Source: Streptomyces xiamenensis
GTDB taxonomy: Bacteria > Actinomycetota > Actinomycetes > Streptomycetales > Streptomycetaceae
Direction of reading: 5' to 3'
Length of the DNA stretch: 64,000 bases
Assembly: GCF_000993785.3 (NCBI RefSeq)
Contig: NZ_CP009922.3
Location: 4,898,001-4,962,000 of the forward strand
Part shown: positions 1-9,285 of the stretch, piece by piece
How the letters are laid out: each line of letters opens with the position of its first letter
Position numbering within the stretch: position 1 is the stretch's first letter
Made by a program: the position numbers and the translations under genes
The notes under the pieces: model-generated
Told to the model about the DNA's origin: nothing
Databases searched by the model: none
The model's input: only the letters and a program-made list of their open reading frames with translations

Positions 1-1
1 C

Positions 2-601
2 GGCCCGGTCACCGTGTGCGCCGCCGTCACCGGACTGCGCCGCCCGCCCGAGGGGCTGACGGACTCCAAACTGCTCACCCCCGCCCGCCGGGTCGCGCTC
101 GCCGAGGTGCTCGGGGGCTGGGTGACGTCCCATGCCCTGGGTCACGCATCGCCGCAGGAGATCGACGCGCTGGGCATGACGGCCGCGCTGCGGCTGGCCG
201 CGGTGCGCGCCCTGGAGGCGCTGCCGGAACGGCCCGACGCGGTGATCCTCGACGGAAAGCACGACTATCTGGGCGCGCCCTGGCAGGTCCGCACGGTGAT
301 CAAGGGCGATCTGTCCTGCGTGGCGGTCGCCGCGGCCTCGGTCATCGCCAAGGTGCACCGGGACGCGATGCTCGCCGAACTGGGCCGCGAGCACCCCGCC
401 TTCGGGTTCGACAGCAACGCCGGTTATCCCTCACCGGTGCACCGGGCCGCGCTCGAGGAGCAGGGCCCCACCGCACACCACCGCCTTTCCTGGGCCTACC
501 TCGACCAACTGCCGCGCTGGCGCCACCTGAAGCTGCCGCCGCACCGGGAGGCTCCGGGGCGGGAGTCGCTGGAGGACGCCGGCCAGCTGGGCTTCTTCTG
601 A
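2..601 (+). CDS. rnhB: Ribonuclease HII (5' end outside window)
   Basis: RNase HII removes RNA paired to DNA and single misincorporated ribonucleotides. The gene is cut by the left edge: the frame is open from base 2 and the first visible residues, GPVTVCAAV, follow the family's N-terminal DEAGRG motif, so two catalytic acidic residues lie outside. Seen here are DSKLL, the LDGKHDYL aspartate region, and the KGD...[12 protein letters not shown] block, all typical of bacterial RNase HII. About 199 residues remain, close to full length. A GTG at 14 is an internal valine, not the start. The stop is TGA at 599-601, and the gene converges on the RecQ-type helicase with a 13 bp gap. Confidence 0.93.
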   Translation, partial: GPVTVCAAVTGLRRPPEGLTDSKLLTPARRVALAEVLGGWVTSHALGHASPQEIDALGMTAALRLAAVRALEALPERPDAVILDGKHDYLGAPWQVRTVIKGDLSCVAVAAASVIAKVHRDAMLAELGREHPAFGFDSNAGYPSPVHRAALEEQGPTAHHRLSWAYLDQLPRWRHLKLPPHREAPGRESLEDAGQLGFF

Positions 602-614
602 CGCCGGGGCCCGC

Positions 615-2828
615 TCACGCCTGCACGGCGAGCACCAGCGGCAGGACCGCCGTGGCGCCGGAGGTACGCAGCAGCCTGGCCGCCACCGCCAGCGTCCATC
701 CCGACTCCGTGTAGTCGTCCACCAGCAGGACCGGACCTCCGGCCGAGCGCAGCGCCTCGGCCAGCGAGGCCGACAGCTCCAGTGAGCCGTGCAGCGCGCG
801 CAGCCGCTGGGCGCTGTTGCCGGGTGCGACCGGCCCCGCCGAGCCGTTGTGGTGCACGGTGCCCAGCAGGGGGAGCCGGCCCACGGTGGCGATCCGTTCA
901 CCGAGCGAGTGCACCAGGCGCGGCCTGGTTCTGGAGTCCAGTACCACCACCCCGACCGGCCTGGCGGGGGCATCCGGGTCGTCCGAGGCCCAGCCGCCGG
1001 GGCCCTTGGCCCAGTCCGCGAGCACGGTGACCACGGCCTGGGCCACATCGTCGGGGACCGGGCCGTCCCCCGCGTCCGGGGTCAGCATCGGGCGCAGCCG
1101 ATTGCCCCAGCCGATGTCGGAGAGCCGTCCCAGGGCCCGCCCCGGGGACGCCTGTTCCTGCGGCGGGATGCGCCCCTTGAGGTCGAGACCGATCGAAGGC
1201 AGCCCGGTGGGCCACATCCGGCGCGGCTCCACGGCGGTTCCGGGCCTGGTCAGCTCGCCGTGGGCCGCGGCCAGGGACCCGGGGGCGACGACCGCGTCGA
1301 AGCGGGCGCCCGCGCAGTTGTCGCAGCGGCTGCAGGCGGTGGCCTCCGGATCGTCCAGCTGCCGGCGCAGGAACTCCATCCGGCAGCCGTCCGCCGAGAC
1401 GTAGTCGCGCATGGCCTGCTGCTCGGTCGCCCGCTGCCGGGCCACCCAGGCGTAGCGCCGCGTGTCGTACTCCCAGGGCTGCCCGGTGGCGATCCAGCCA
1501 CCGCGCACCCGCCGTACCGCGCCGTCCACATCGAGGACCTTGAGCATCATCTCCAGCCGGGAGCGGCGCAGATCCACCAGAGGCTCCAGCGCGGGCAGCG
1601 ACATCGGCGCGCCGGCGTCCTCCAGCGCGCGCAGGGTGCCGCGCACCTGTTCCTCGGCGGGGAAGGCCAACGAGGCGAAGTAGCGCCAGATGGCCTCGTC
1701 CTCGGGCCCGGGCAGCAGCAGGACCTCGGCCTGCTCCAGGGCGCGCCCGGCGCGGCCGATCTGCTGGTAGTAGGCGATGGGTGAGGAGGGGGAGCCCAGA
1801 TGGACGACGAAGCCCAGGTCCGGCTTGTCGAATCCCATGCCCAGCGCGGAGGTCGCGACCAGCGCCTTGACCCGGTTGGCCAGCAGGTCGGCTTCGGCGG
1901 CCTCGCGGTCGGCGTTCTCGGTGCGTCCGGTGTAGGAGGAGACGCGGTGGCCCCGCGCGCGCAGATAAGCGGTGACCTCTTCGGCGGCGGCCACGGTGAG
2001 GGCGTAGATGATGCCGGAGCCCGGCAACTGCTCCAGGTGTCCGTCCAGCCAGGCGAGCCGGTGCGCGGCATCCGGCAGCCGCAGGACGGACAGCCGCAGG
2101 CTCTCGCGCTCCAGCGGCCCGCGCAGCACCAGGGTCTCGCCGTCGCCGGCGGTGCTCGTCTCCAGCTGTTCGGCGACATCGGCGGTCACCCGGGCGTTGG
2201 CGGTGGCGGTGGTGGCCAGTACCGGCACTCCGGTGGGCAGTTCGGTCAGCAGGGTGCGCAGCCTGCGGTAGTCGGGGCGGAAGTCGTGGCCCCAGTCGGA
2301 GATGCAGTGGGCCTCGTCGACCACCAGCAGACCCGTGGAGGAGGCCAGTTCGGGAAGCACTTCGTCACGGAAGTCCGGGGAGTTGAGCCGTTCGGGAGAG
2401 ACCAGCAGGACATCCACGTCGCCCGCCGCCACCTCTTCACGGATGGTGGCCCACTCCTGCGGATTGGCCGAGTTGATCGTGCGGGCCCGGATGCCGGCCA
2501 GTTCCGCGGCGTCGATCTGGTTGCGCATGAGCGCGAGGAGCGGCGAGATGATCACGGTGGGCCCGCGGCCCCGCTCGCGCAGCAGGGCGGTGGCCACGAA
2601 GTAGACGGCCGATTTGCCCCAGCCGGTGCGCTGGACGACCAGGGCCCTGCGCCGGTGGGCCACCAGCGCTTCCACGGCGCGCCACTGATCGGGGCGCAGC
2701 CGGGCGGCGCCGGTGGTGTCGGCCACCAGTCGCGCGAGCACGGCGTCGGCGGCCGTGCGCAGGTCCTCGGTCTCGGACGGGGAGAGCGGGGCGGGCCCCG
2801 CGGTGGTCTGCTGCTCCATGCGCCCCAT
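615..2828 (-). CDS. RecQ-family DNA helicase with C-terminal phosphoribosyltransferase-like domain
   Basis: This is an ATP-dependent 3'-5' DNA helicase for repair and recombination. Visible motifs are the Walker A motif GWGKS (about residues 69-73), DEAH (171-174) followed by CISDWGHDFR, the GRAGR helicase motif VI, and the RecQ zinc cysteines ending CSRCDNC. Unlike E. coli RecQ (about 610 residues) it has no obvious HRDC domain. The last 120 or so residues instead resemble a type I phosphoribosyltransferase, with VLLVDDYTESGWTL as the PRPP-binding loop near residue 700. That architecture is seen in other actinobacteria. The role of the added domain is unknown. Starts at 2828 and 2819 are both possible and neither has a clear ribosome site. 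It is divergent from the DUF4192 gene. Confidence 0.9.
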   Translation of the reverse strand: MGRMEQQTTAGPAPLSPSETEDLRTAADAVLARLVADTTGAARLRPDQWRAVEALVAHRRRALVVQRTGWGKSAVYFVATALLRERGRGPTVIISPLLALMRNQIDAAELAGIRARTINSANPQEWATIREEVAAGDVDVLLVSPERLNSPDFRDEVLPELASSTGLLVVDEAHCISDWGHDFRPDYRRLRTLLTELPTGVPVLATTATANARVTADVAEQLETSTAGDGETLVLRGPLERESLRLSVLRLPDAAHRLAWLDGHLEQLPGSGIIYALTVAAAEEVTAYLRARGHRVSSYTGRTENADREAAEADLLANRVKALVATSALGMGFDKPDLGFVVHLGSPSSPIAYYQQIGRAGRALEQAEVLLLPGPEDEAIWRYFASLAFPAEEQVRGTLRALEDAGAPMSLPALEPLVDLRRSRLEMMLKVLDVDGAVRRVRGGWIATGQPWEYDTRRYAWVARQRATEQQAMRDYVSADGCRMEFLRRQLDDPEATACSRCDNCAGARFDAVVAPGSLAAAHGELTRPGTAVEPRRMWPTGLPSIGLDLKGRIPPQEQASPGRALGRLSDIGWGNRLRPMLTPDAGDGPVPDDVAQAVVTVLADWAKGPGGWASDDPDAPARPVGVVVLDSRTRPRLVHSLGERIATVGRLPLLGTVHHNGSAGPVAPGNSAQRLRALHGSLELSASLAEALRSAGGPVLLVDDYTESGWTLAVAARLLRTSGATAVLPLVLAVQA

Positions 2829-2962
2829 GCAAACGGAAAGGGCGGCCGGATGCGAATGCGGGGCTGTGGAAAACCGAGCCGAACATCAGTAAATAGCTCA
2901 GTATGTCCAGGGTTGTGGATAACTTTCAGCACAGATCGCGTGATCTCAGGCACAGTCATCGC

Positions 2963-4159
2963 ATGACTCCACACAGCAACACCACGCAGCCCGTCACCGC
3001 CCTCGACTCCGATGTCACCCTGCGCAGCCCGGGCGACCTCGCGGACGCCCTTCCCTATCTGCTCGGCTACCACCCCGAGGACTGCATCGTGATCGCCGGC
3101 CTCTACGGAGCGCGCGGCCGGGTCATCGGCCGGATCCGCGCCGCACTGCCCGCCGACCCGGCCGAATGGCCCCTCCAGGCCGACGCGCTGGCTGCCGCTC
3201 TGGTGAGCGGCGGTCCGGTCGGCCCCGAGCCGCTCACCGGCGCCGTCGTCTACCTGTGCCCGAACGCCGATGACCCCGGCACCGCACGCGAGGGCATGGA
3301 ACGGCTGCGTCCCCTGGCCCAGTTGCTCCGCACCGCCTGCGGGGCCCGGGAGATCCCGGTGTGCGAGGCCCTGTTCATCACCGACCGCCGGTTCTGGTCC
3401 TATCTCTGCGTCCGTGGTGGCTGCTGCGACGCCGACGGCACCCCGCTGCCCGAGGCCGGTTCCACCGAACTGGCCGCGGCCTCGGCCGTCAGCGGCATCC
3501 GGGTCCAGGGCACCCAGCGCGAACTGGAGGGCCGGCTCCGTCCACTGCGCGGAGCGGCGGCCGCCCGCCAGATCAGGGAGCTGGACGCGGCGGCGCGAAC
3601 GCTGATGCCCCGGCTGCTGGGCCCCGAGGCGGCCGCGGTACGCCAGGAGACACTGGAACTGGCCCGCCGGCTGGTGAGCCGGCTGCGCCGGGCCCCGGGC
3701 CCGGCCCTCGTCCCCGCCCAGCGGACCGCGGGCGGTGATCACGAGCAGCGTCCCGAGAAGGACCGGCCGGCCCGGCCGGACGACCGCGACGACGCGCTCA
3801 TCACCTCGGACGAAGCCGCCCGGATGATCCTCGGACTCCAGGACCTGACCCTGCGCGACACCCTCGCCGAGTGGATGGAGGGCCCCGACGCCGCGCCGGC
3901 CCTGCGCCTGTGGCGGGCGCTGGCCCGCCGCTGCGTCGCGGCCTACGAAGGGCACGCCGCCCCGCCGCTCACCCTGGCCGGCTGGGTCTCCTGGTGTGCC
4001 GGGGACACGGTGGGTGCCCGGATCGCCCTGATGAAGGCCCTGGAGACGGACCCCGAGTACCTGTTCGCCGCACTGCTGCACCAGGCGATGAACGAGGGCA
4101 TGGACCCCGAGCCGCTGCGCCGCTGCATGCGCGGGCAGCGCTCCGTCCCAAGGCTCTGA
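2963..4159 (+). CDS. DUF4192 domain-containing protein
   Basis: This is a cytoplasmic protein of about 398 residues that matches the actinobacterial DUF4192 family; its function is unknown. The diagnostic N-terminal block is [19 protein letters not shown], and the C-terminal half is a helical, alanine/arginine-rich region ending in a TPR-like stretch ([23 protein letters not shown]). The start ATG at 2963 (MTPHSNTT) is preferred over 2903, because the extra 20 residues from 2903 are unlike the family and fall in the divergent promoter region. It is followed after 32 bp by a Nudix gene on the same strand, and the two are probably cotranscribed. Confidence 0.85.
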   Translation: MTPHSNTTQPVTALDSDVTLRSPGDLADALPYLLGYHPEDCIVIAGLYGARGRVIGRIRAALPADPAEWPLQADALAAALVSGGPVGPEPLTGAVVYLCPNADDPGTAREGMERLRPLAQLLRTACGAREIPVCEALFITDRRFWSYLCVRGGCCDADGTPLPEAGSTELAAASAVSGIRVQGTQRELEGRLRPLRGAAAARQIRELDAAARTLMPRLLGPEAAAVRQETLELARRLVSRLRRAPGPALVPAQRTAGGDHEQRPEKDRPARPDDRDDALITSDEAARMILGLQDLTLRDTLAEWMEGPDAAPALRLWRALARRCVAAYEGHAAPPLTLAGWVSWCAGDTVGARIALMKALETDPEYLFAALLHQAMNEGMDPEPLRRCMRGQRSVPRL

Positions 4160-4191
4160 TGTGGCGTCATGGGGAGCCCTATGATCACGGC

Positions 4192-4932
4192 ATGCCCTAC
4201 GACCCGTCCGACTTCCCGCCGTTCGCCGTCACCGTCGATCTGGTCGTGCTCACGGTCCGCAGGCACGCGCTGTGCGCGCTCACCGTGCGGCGTGGCGAGG
4301 AACCGTACCGGGGCAGATGGGCGCTGCCCGGCGGGTTCGTCAGAACCGGTGAATGCCTCGACTCGGCGGCGGCCCGTGAGCTGTCCGAGGAGACCGGTCT
4401 GCGGGCGCACGGCGAGGGGAGCCGGCTGGCCGGTGCGCATCTGGAACAGCTGGCCACCTACGGCGATCCGGACCGCGATCCGCGCATGCGGGTGGTCAGC
4501 GTGGCGCATCTGGTGCTGGCTCCTGACCTGCCGGCCCCGGTCGCCGGCGGTGACGCGGGCGGCGCCGAGTGGAAGCCGGTGCGTTCGCTGCTCGGCGACG
4601 CGAGCGGCGGCCCCGATGAGGAACTGGCCTTCGACCACGCGCGCATCCTCGCCGACGGAGTGGAGCGCGCCCGTTCGAAGATTGAATACTCCTCGCTCGC
4701 CGCCGCGTTCTGTCCCGCAGAGTTCACCGTGGGTGAGCTGCGCAGGATCTACGAGGCGGTGTGGGGAGTCTCCCTGGATCCCAGGAACTTCCACCGCAAG
4801 GTGACCGGCACCCCCGGCTTCCTGGTGCCGGTCGGCGGCACCACCACGCGCCAGGGAGGGCGTCCGGCCCAGCTGTTCAGGGCCGGCGGCGCCACCATCC
4901 TCAACCCGCCGATGCTGCGTCCCGAGGTCTAG
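4192..4932 (+). CDS. Nudix hydrolase with C-terminal winged helix (NrtR-like)
   Basis: This is a protein of about 246 residues. The N-terminal Nudix domain has an intact Nudix box (GGFVRTGE... then [10 protein letters not shown]), so hydrolase activity is plausible. The C-terminal part ([23 protein letters not shown], then NFHRKV) looks like the winged helix of NrtR-type regulators, which sense ADP-ribose-like ligands and control NAD metabolism. No NAD gene is adjacent, so the regulon is open. The start ATG at 4192 gives [19 protein letters not shown], matching the family's usual N-terminus. Longer upstream reading runs back into the DUF4192 gene in another frame and was rejected. Confidence 0.85.
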   Translation: MPYDPSDFPPFAVTVDLVVLTVRRHALCALTVRRGEEPYRGRWALPGGFVRTGECLDSAAARELSEETGLRAHGEGSRLAGAHLEQLATYGDPDRDPRMRVVSVAHLVLAPDLPAPVAGGDAGGAEWKPVRSLLGDASGGPDEELAFDHARILADGVERARSKIEYSSLAAAFCPAEFTVGELRRIYEAVWGVSLDPRNFHRKVTGTPGFLVPVGGTTTRQGGRPAQLFRAGGATILNPPMLRPEV

Positions 4933-5077
4933 GACCGCTGTTCCGGAACAACACCCCGGGCCGCGGGGGACGGGGAGTTGCCCGTTCCTGGGGACGTGCG
5001 CGGCGTCGGGCGTGCGCCCAACTGGTCGGAGCCACCCGGCATTGCCAGCGAGAAGTCCATTTCCGTCCGATTAGGCG

Positions 5078-5102
5078 TCAATTATGCGGGAGTCGCCGAT
5101 CA
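5078..5102 (+). promoter_or_regulatory. Candidate WhiG-type promoter of whiH
   Basis: The sequence GCCGATCA at 5095-5102 matches six of eight bases of the sigma-WhiG/flagellar -10 element GCCGATAA. A TCAA lies upstream at 5078-5081, but the spacing is 13 nt rather than the usual 14-16, so the -35 assignment is weak. The whiH start is about 64 bp downstream. whiH transcription in S. coelicolor is known to depend on WhiG, which makes this placement sensible. Confidence 0.45.
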
Positions 5103-5165
5103 CCCTTTCGTGTGCTTTTCACCAAAGACCTCAAGGTGGTTGCGGGGTCCGCCGACAAAGGAGGC

Positions 5166-6077
5166 ATGACTACCCTTGCGCACTCGATGATGACCGCCAC
5201 CCGTTCCACCGACTCCGGCCCGGCCGGTCCCGGTGGCCTCGACCGCTACTCCTACGCCGAGTCCACCGGCTCGGCCCGCACCACCAACGCGCCCGTGTGG
5301 GAAGGAACTGATCCCGATCTCGGCCGTGTCGGCCGCCGCGCCGCCGGCAGCAGGGGCCGCGGGCTGCACGGCCAACTCGTTCAGCAGCTCGGCCAGATGA
5401 TCGTCTCCGGCGACCTGGGTGCCGACCGTCCGCTGGTACCCGAGGAGATCGGGCAGCGGTTCGAGGTCTCCCGCACGGTGGTGCGCGAGTCCCTGCGGGT
5501 CCTGGAGGCCAAGGGACTGGTCAGCGCCCGGCCCAACGTGGGCACCCGGGTCCGCCCGGTGGGCGACTGGAATCTGCTCGACCCCGACATCATCGAGTGG
5601 CGCGCCTTCGGCCCGCAGCGCGAGGACCAGCGCCGCGAGCTGTGCGAGCTGCGGCTCACCATCGAGCCGCTGGCCGCCCGGCTGGCCGCCGGTGACATCC
5701 GGGAGGAGGTGCGCCAGCGGCTCGCCGACATGGTGGAGATCATGAACCACGCGCTCGGCCAGGGTGACGCGCTCACCTTCTCGCGGGCCGACGCCGAGTT
5801 CCACTCGCTGCTGCTCCAGGGTGCGGGAAACCGCATGCTGGAACACCTGTCCGGCATCGTGGGCGCCGCCCTGCAGGTCTCCGGCGGAGCGCTCTCCGGA
5901 TGCGAGCACCCCACCGAGGCATCCCTCCTCCTGCACCAGCGGATCCTCGACGCGATCAGCGCCGGGGAGCCCGTCGCCGCCGAGTCCGCCATGCGGCAGC
6001 TCCTCGCCGTGCACTCCGAGACGGCCGCACCGGCCGGATCCGCGGACCATGTGGTGCCCGCCCCCCGCGAGCACTGA
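5166..6077 (+). CDS. whiH: Sporulation regulator WhiH (GntR/FadR family)
   Basis: WhiH is a GntR-family DNA-binding protein needed for sporulation septation in aerial hyphae. The protein here is about 303 residues: a disordered Ser/Thr/Gly-rich N-terminus, a winged helix around LVPEEIGQRFEVSRTVVRESLRVLEAKG, and a FadR-type helical effector domain with RADAEFHSLL and the C-terminal end VVPAPREH. Position immediately upstream of hrdB supports the assignment. The start ATG at 5166 (MTTLAHSMMTATRS) agrees with the remembered S. coelicolor N-terminus. Its AAAGGAGG ribosome site at 5157-5164 lies only one base from the ATG, which is unusually tight, and in-frame ATGs also occur at 5187 and 5190. 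Confidence 0.88.
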   Translation: MTTLAHSMMTATRSTDSGPAGPGGLDRYSYAESTGSARTTNAPVWEGTDPDLGRVGRRAAGSRGRGLHGQLVQQLGQMIVSGDLGADRPLVPEEIGQRFEVSRTVVRESLRVLEAKGLVSARPNVGTRVRPVGDWNLLDPDIIEWRAFGPQREDQRRELCELRLTIEPLAARLAAGDIREEVRQRLADMVEIMNHALGQGDALTFSRADAEFHSLLLQGAGNRMLEHLSGIVGAALQVSGGALSGCEHPTEASLLLHQRILDAISAGEPVAAESAMRQLLAVHSETAAPAGSADHVVPAPREH

Positions 6078-6405
6078 GCGGGTGCAGGGCCTGTCCGGCG
6101 CGCCCCGTCCGGCCGGGGACAGGTGTCGGACAGGCCCCAGCGGCATCTCCGGGGCCGGGTCCGGGCAGGCCACCGGCGCCGTCGCGGCCTCCGCCCGATA
6201 CAGTCGGGTGTGCGATGTGACTCGGGACACGCGAAAGCGGCGTAACACTTCGGGAAGCAGCGCGATGATTCAAGAGGTAGCAGCGGTGGCCGGTCTCCAG
6301 GACCGCCCCGCTTCCGCCACCGGTGGCCCGTCCGGCCGCCGGTCGGGCCTCCGCTTCCCGTGAGTGGTGCCCAAGCCGTTTTCCAGAGTTTCCGAGAGGT
6401 TGTTC
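6078..6405 (+). other. Intergenic region carrying the hrdB promoter(s)
   Basis: No gene is visible in these 328 bp. The segment around 6217-6250 (TGACTCGGGACACGCG, then GCGTAACAC) looks like an ECF-type promoter with a GGGAC -35 and a CGT -10. That would fit the known control of hrdB by ECF sigma factors (ShbA and SigR in studied Streptomyces). The ribosome site GAGAGG at 6394-6399 precedes the GTG start. Promoter assignment is by eye only. Confidence 0.4.
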
Positions 6406-8022
6406 GTGTCGGCCAGCACTTCCCGTACTCTCCCCGCGGAGATCGCCGAATCCAATTCTGTGATGGCGCTCATCGAGCGGGGAAAGGCCGAGGGGCAGAT
6501 CGCCGGCGATGACGTGCGCCGGGCCTTCGAGGCCGACCAGATTCCGTCAACCCAGTGGAAGAACGTTCTGCGCAGCCTCAACCAGATCCTCGACGAGGAG
6601 GGCGTGACGCTGATGGTGAGTGCCGCCGAGGCCCCCAAGCGCACCCGGAAGAGTGCCGCCGCGAAGACGTCGGCCAAGCGCACGGCGACCAAGACGGTCG
6701 CCGCCAAGACCGTCTCCGTCCACCAGGCCACCGCCACCGCCCGCCCGGGTGCCACGGTCACCGACACCGAGGGTGCCGACTCCGTGGACGAGTCCCCGGC
6801 CGGTGTGAAGAAGGCCACCGCCAAGAAGGCCGCGGCGAAGAAGGCCACCGCGAAGAAGGTCGCCGCCAAGAAGGCGCCCGCGAAGAAGACCACCGCCAAG
6901 AAGACCGCGGCGAAGAAGACCTCCGCCAAGAAGGAGGTCGTCGACGAGCTTCTCGAGGGCGACGAGGAAGGTCTGGAGGAGTCGGCGGCCGAGCGCGCGG
7001 CCAAGGGCGGCAAGCTCGTCGAGGGCCCCGACGGCAAGCCCGAGAACGAGGGTTTCGTGCTCTCCGACGAGGACGAGGACGACGCCCCCGCCCAGCAGGT
7101 CGCCGCCGCCGGTGCCACCGCCGACCCGGTCAAGGACTACCTCAAGCAGATCGGCAAGGTCCCCCTCCTCAACGCGGAGCAGGAGGTGGAGCTGGCCAAG
7201 CGCATCGAGGCCGGTCTCTTCGCCGAGGACAAGCTCGCCGGCTCCGACAAGATCGCCCCCAAGCTCAAGCACGAGCTGGAGATCATCTCCGAGGACGGCC
7301 GGCGCGCCAAGAACCACCTGCTGGAGGCCAACCTCCGGCTGGTCGTCTCGCTCGCCAAGCGCTACACCGGCCGCGGCATGCTCTTCCTGGACCTGATCCA
7401 GGAGGGCAACCTCGGTCTGATCCGCGCGGTGGAGAAGTTCGACTACACCAAGGGCTACAAGTTCTCCACGTACGCCACCTGGTGGATCCGGCAGGCCATC
7501 ACCCGCGCCATGGCCGACCAGGCCCGCACCATCCGTATTCCGGTGCACATGGTCGAGGTCATCAACAAGCTCGCCCGCGTCCAGCGGCAGATGCTCCAGG
7601 ACCTGGGCCGCGAGCCCACCCCGGAGGAGCTGGCCAAGGAACTGGACATGACGCCCGAGAAGGTCGTCGAGGTCCAGAAGTACGGGCGCGAGCCGATCTC
7701 CCTGCACACCCCGCTGGGCGAGGACGGCGACAGCGAGTTCGGCGACCTCATCGAGGACTCCGAGGCCGTGGTCCCCGCCGACGCCGTCAGCTTCACCCTG
7801 TTGCAGGAACAGCTGCACTCCGTCCTGGACACCCTCAGCGAGCGCGAGGCCGGCGTGGTCTCCATGCGCTTCGGCCTCACCGACGGCCAGCCCAAGACAC
7901 TGGACGAGATCGGCAAGGTCTACGGCGTGACCAGGGAGCGGATCCGCCAGATCGAGTCCAAGACCATGTCGAAGCTGCGGCACCCCTCCCGGTCCCAGGT
8001 GCTGCGCGACTACCTCGACTGA
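6406..8022 (+). CDS. hrdB: Principal RNA polymerase sigma factor HrdB
   Basis: HrdB is the essential housekeeping sigma-70 of Streptomyces. The protein is about 538 residues. Region 1.1-like sequence [23 protein letters not shown] is followed by a Lys/Ala/Thr repeat (residues 135-177). Then come region 1.2 ([16 protein letters not shown]), region 2 ([21 protein letters not shown] and [15 protein letters not shown]), region 3 and region 4 ending [18 protein letters not shown]. The start GTG at 6406 (encoding [16 protein letters not shown]) has a GAGAGG ribosome site 6 bp away and matches the remembered S. coelicolor protein. The longer GTG at 6364 was rejected. A strong terminator follows. Confidence 0.98.
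   Translation: MSASTSRTLPAEIAESNSVMALIERGKAEGQIAGDDVRRAFEADQIPSTQWKNVLRSLNQILDEEGVTLMVSAAEAPKRTRKSAAAKTSAKRTATKTVAAKTVSVHQATATARPGATVTDTEGADSVDESPAGVKKATAKKAAAKKATAKKVAAKKAPAKKTTAKKTAAKKTSAKKEVVDELLEGDEEGLEESAAERAAKGGKLVEGPDGKPENEGFVLSDEDEDDAPAQQVAAAGATADPVKDYLKQIGKVPLLNAEQEVELAKRIEAGLFAEDKLAGSDKIAPKLKHELEIISEDGRRAKNHLLEANLRLVVSLAKRYTGRGMLFLDLIQEGNLGLIRAVEKFDYTKGYKFSTYATWWIRQAITRAMADQARTIRIPVHMVEVINKLARVQRQMLQDLGREPTPEELAKELDMTPEKVVEVQKYGREPISLHTPLGEDGDSEFGDLIEDSEAVVPADAVSFTLLQEQLHSVLDTLSEREAGVVSMRFGLTDGQPKTLDEIGKVYGVTRERIRQIESKTMSKLRHPSRSQVLRDYLD
6808..6936 (+). repeat. Lys/Ala/Thr-rich pentapeptide repeat in hrdB
   Basis: Residues 135-177 of HrdB consist of degenerate [15 protein letters not shown] units, encoded by repeated AAGAAG-GCC-ACC-GCC blocks. 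The stretch is strongly basic, like histone H1 tails, and sits between region 1.1 and region 1.2. Such repeats are normal in Streptomyces HrdB and vary in length between species. It is likely disordered and could contact DNA or RNA polymerase. Confidence 0.9.
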
Positions 8023-8031
8023 CACACCGCC

Positions 8032-8066
8032 CGGTGGCCCGTTCCGGATGCGCGAACGGGCCACCG
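8032..8066 (+). terminator. hrdB terminator hairpin
   Basis: A perfect 13 bp inverted repeat (CGGTGGCCCGTTC at 8032-8044, its complement at 8054-8066) begins 10 bp after the hrdB stop. There is no U-tract, as is usual for Streptomyces terminators. Confidence 0.8.
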
Positions 8067-8112
8067 CGATGACGCTGGGTGACGAAACGACCTCGTACGG
8101 TCAGGAGTCCCC

Positions 8113-8937
8113 ATGTCGTACTTTCATCGGCCGCTGTTGCTCTCCGCGCTCACGGCCCTGTCCGCCGCCCTGCTGCCCGCCCACGCCGCCGCCGACGAAC
8201 ACATCGTCGGCGGCTCTCCCGTCTCGGTGAGCGATCACCCCTGGGTGGTCGCCCTGGCCAGCCGGGACCGGTACGGCGAGGCACGCTCCGGGCAGTTCTG
8301 CGGCGGCGCGCTGGTCGGCCCGGACACGGTGGTCACCGCAGCGCACTGTGTGAGCCCCGAGGTGCTGGGTCGCAACGCCGACGATCCCGGCGATCTGACG
8401 GTGATCGCCGGCCGTGACGATCTCGGTCGGGACGCGGGTCGCGAGGTTGCGGTGCGCGAGGTCCGGATCAATCCGGGCTACGACCCCGCCACCAATGCCG
8501 GTGACCTCGCCGTGCTCACGCTCACCGAATCGCTGCCCGCCGACGACGCCATCCGGGTGGCCGGCGCGGGGCACCCCGGCTACACCCCCGGTACCGAGGC
8601 CCTGGTGCACGGCTGGGGCGACACGACCGGGAGCGGCGGCTACGAGAATCTGCTGCGGGCCGCCGGCGTGCGGATGCTCGCCGACGACGACTGCGCCCGC
8701 GCCTACGAGGCCGTGGGCGGCGGCTTCGACGCGGAGTCGATGGTGTGTGCGGCGGCCCCGCAGGGCGGCCAGGACGCCTGCCAGGGCGACAGCGGCGGCC
8801 CTCTGGTGGCGGCCGGCGCGCTGGTGGGCCTGGTGTCCTGGGGCAATGGTTGCGGGGATCCCGCCTATCCCGGCGTGTACACCAGGGGCTCGTTGATCGC
8901 GGAACTGCTCGACCAGGAGGGCCGCGTCAGCGATTGA
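8113..8937 (+). CDS. Secreted trypsin-like serine protease (S1 family)
   Basis: This is an extracellular endopeptidase of 274 residues. A signal peptide covers about residues 1-27 (basic start, LLLSALTALSAALLPAHAAA). The mature N-terminus follows directly as IVGG, the sequence a zymogen normally exposes on activation. The catalytic triad is visible: His in TAAHC, Asp in NAGDLAVLTL, Ser in DACQGDSGGPLV. The Asp six residues before Ser predicts trypsin specificity for Lys/Arg, and paired cysteines support disulfides. The start ATG at 8113 has CAGGAG upstream. It sits between the hrdB terminator and its own terminator, so it is probably monocistronic. Confidence 0.93.
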   Translation: MSYFHRPLLLSALTALSAALLPAHAAADEHIVGGSPVSVSDHPWVVALASRDRYGEARSGQFCGGALVGPDTVVTAAHCVSPEVLGRNADDPGDLTVIAGRDDLGRDAGREVAVREVRINPGYDPATNAGDLAVLTLTESLPADDAIRVAGAGHPGYTPGTEALVHGWGDTTGSGGYENLLRAAGVRMLADDDCARAYEAVGGGFDAESMVCAAAPQGGQDACQGDSGGPLVAAGALVGLVSWGNGCGDPAYPGVYTRGSLIAELLDQEGRVSD

Positions 8938-8954
8938 ACGGATTCATGACAGGA

Positions 8955-8993
8955 ACGGGCGGCCTTTCCGGTGTCACCGGGAAGGCCGCCCGT
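8955..8993. terminator. Bidirectional terminator between protease and DUF7455 gene
   Basis: An 18 bp stem (one G-U pair) joins ACGGGCGGCC at the left with GGCCGCCCGT at the right around a 3-nt loop, 17 bp after the protease stop. It also lies downstream of the converging DUF7455 gene and can serve both. Confidence 0.8.
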
Positions 8994-9054
8994 GGTCCGA
9001 CCGGGGGCCGGACCGGCCCGTCGTGAGGGCGGGGGACGCGATACGGCGTACGAG

Positions 9055-9285
9055 TCAGCGCTCGTCGTCGCCCGCGGTGCCCGGAGTCGCGGTGAGCTTC
9101 TCCGTCTCGTCCTGTATTTCCGCCGCGATCTTCTTGAGCTCGGGCTCGAACTTGCGGCCGTGGTGGGCGCAGAACAGAAGATCGCCACCGCTGGTGAGGA
9201 CCACGCGCAGATACGCCTGGGCCCCGCAGCGGTCGCAGCGGTCCCCAGCCGTCAGCGGGGTCGCGGGAGTCAGAACAGTAGTCAC
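9055..9285 (-). CDS. DUF7455 small zinc-ribbon-like protein
   Basis: This is a protein of 76 residues with one CxxC (DRCDRCGAQ, residues 17-20 region) and a downstream CAHHG, a pattern suggesting a single zinc-binding ribbon. The C-terminus is acidic and helical. It matches the small DUF7455 family conserved in actinobacteria near the principal sigma factor gene. Function is unknown; the zinc ribbon could bind nucleic acid or RNA polymerase, but that is inference. It is divergent from the parE-like gene across a 414 bp region. Confidence 0.8.
   Translation of the reverse strand: MTTVLTPATPLTAGDRCDRCGAQAYLRVVLTSGGDLLFCAHHGRKFEPELKKIAAEIQDETEKLTATPGTAGDDER

Noticed and set aside
4761-5165. Upstream in-frame extension of whiH
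   Set aside because: It would overlap the Nudix gene and the promoter region; the AAAGGAGG site and conserved N-terminus place the start at 5166.
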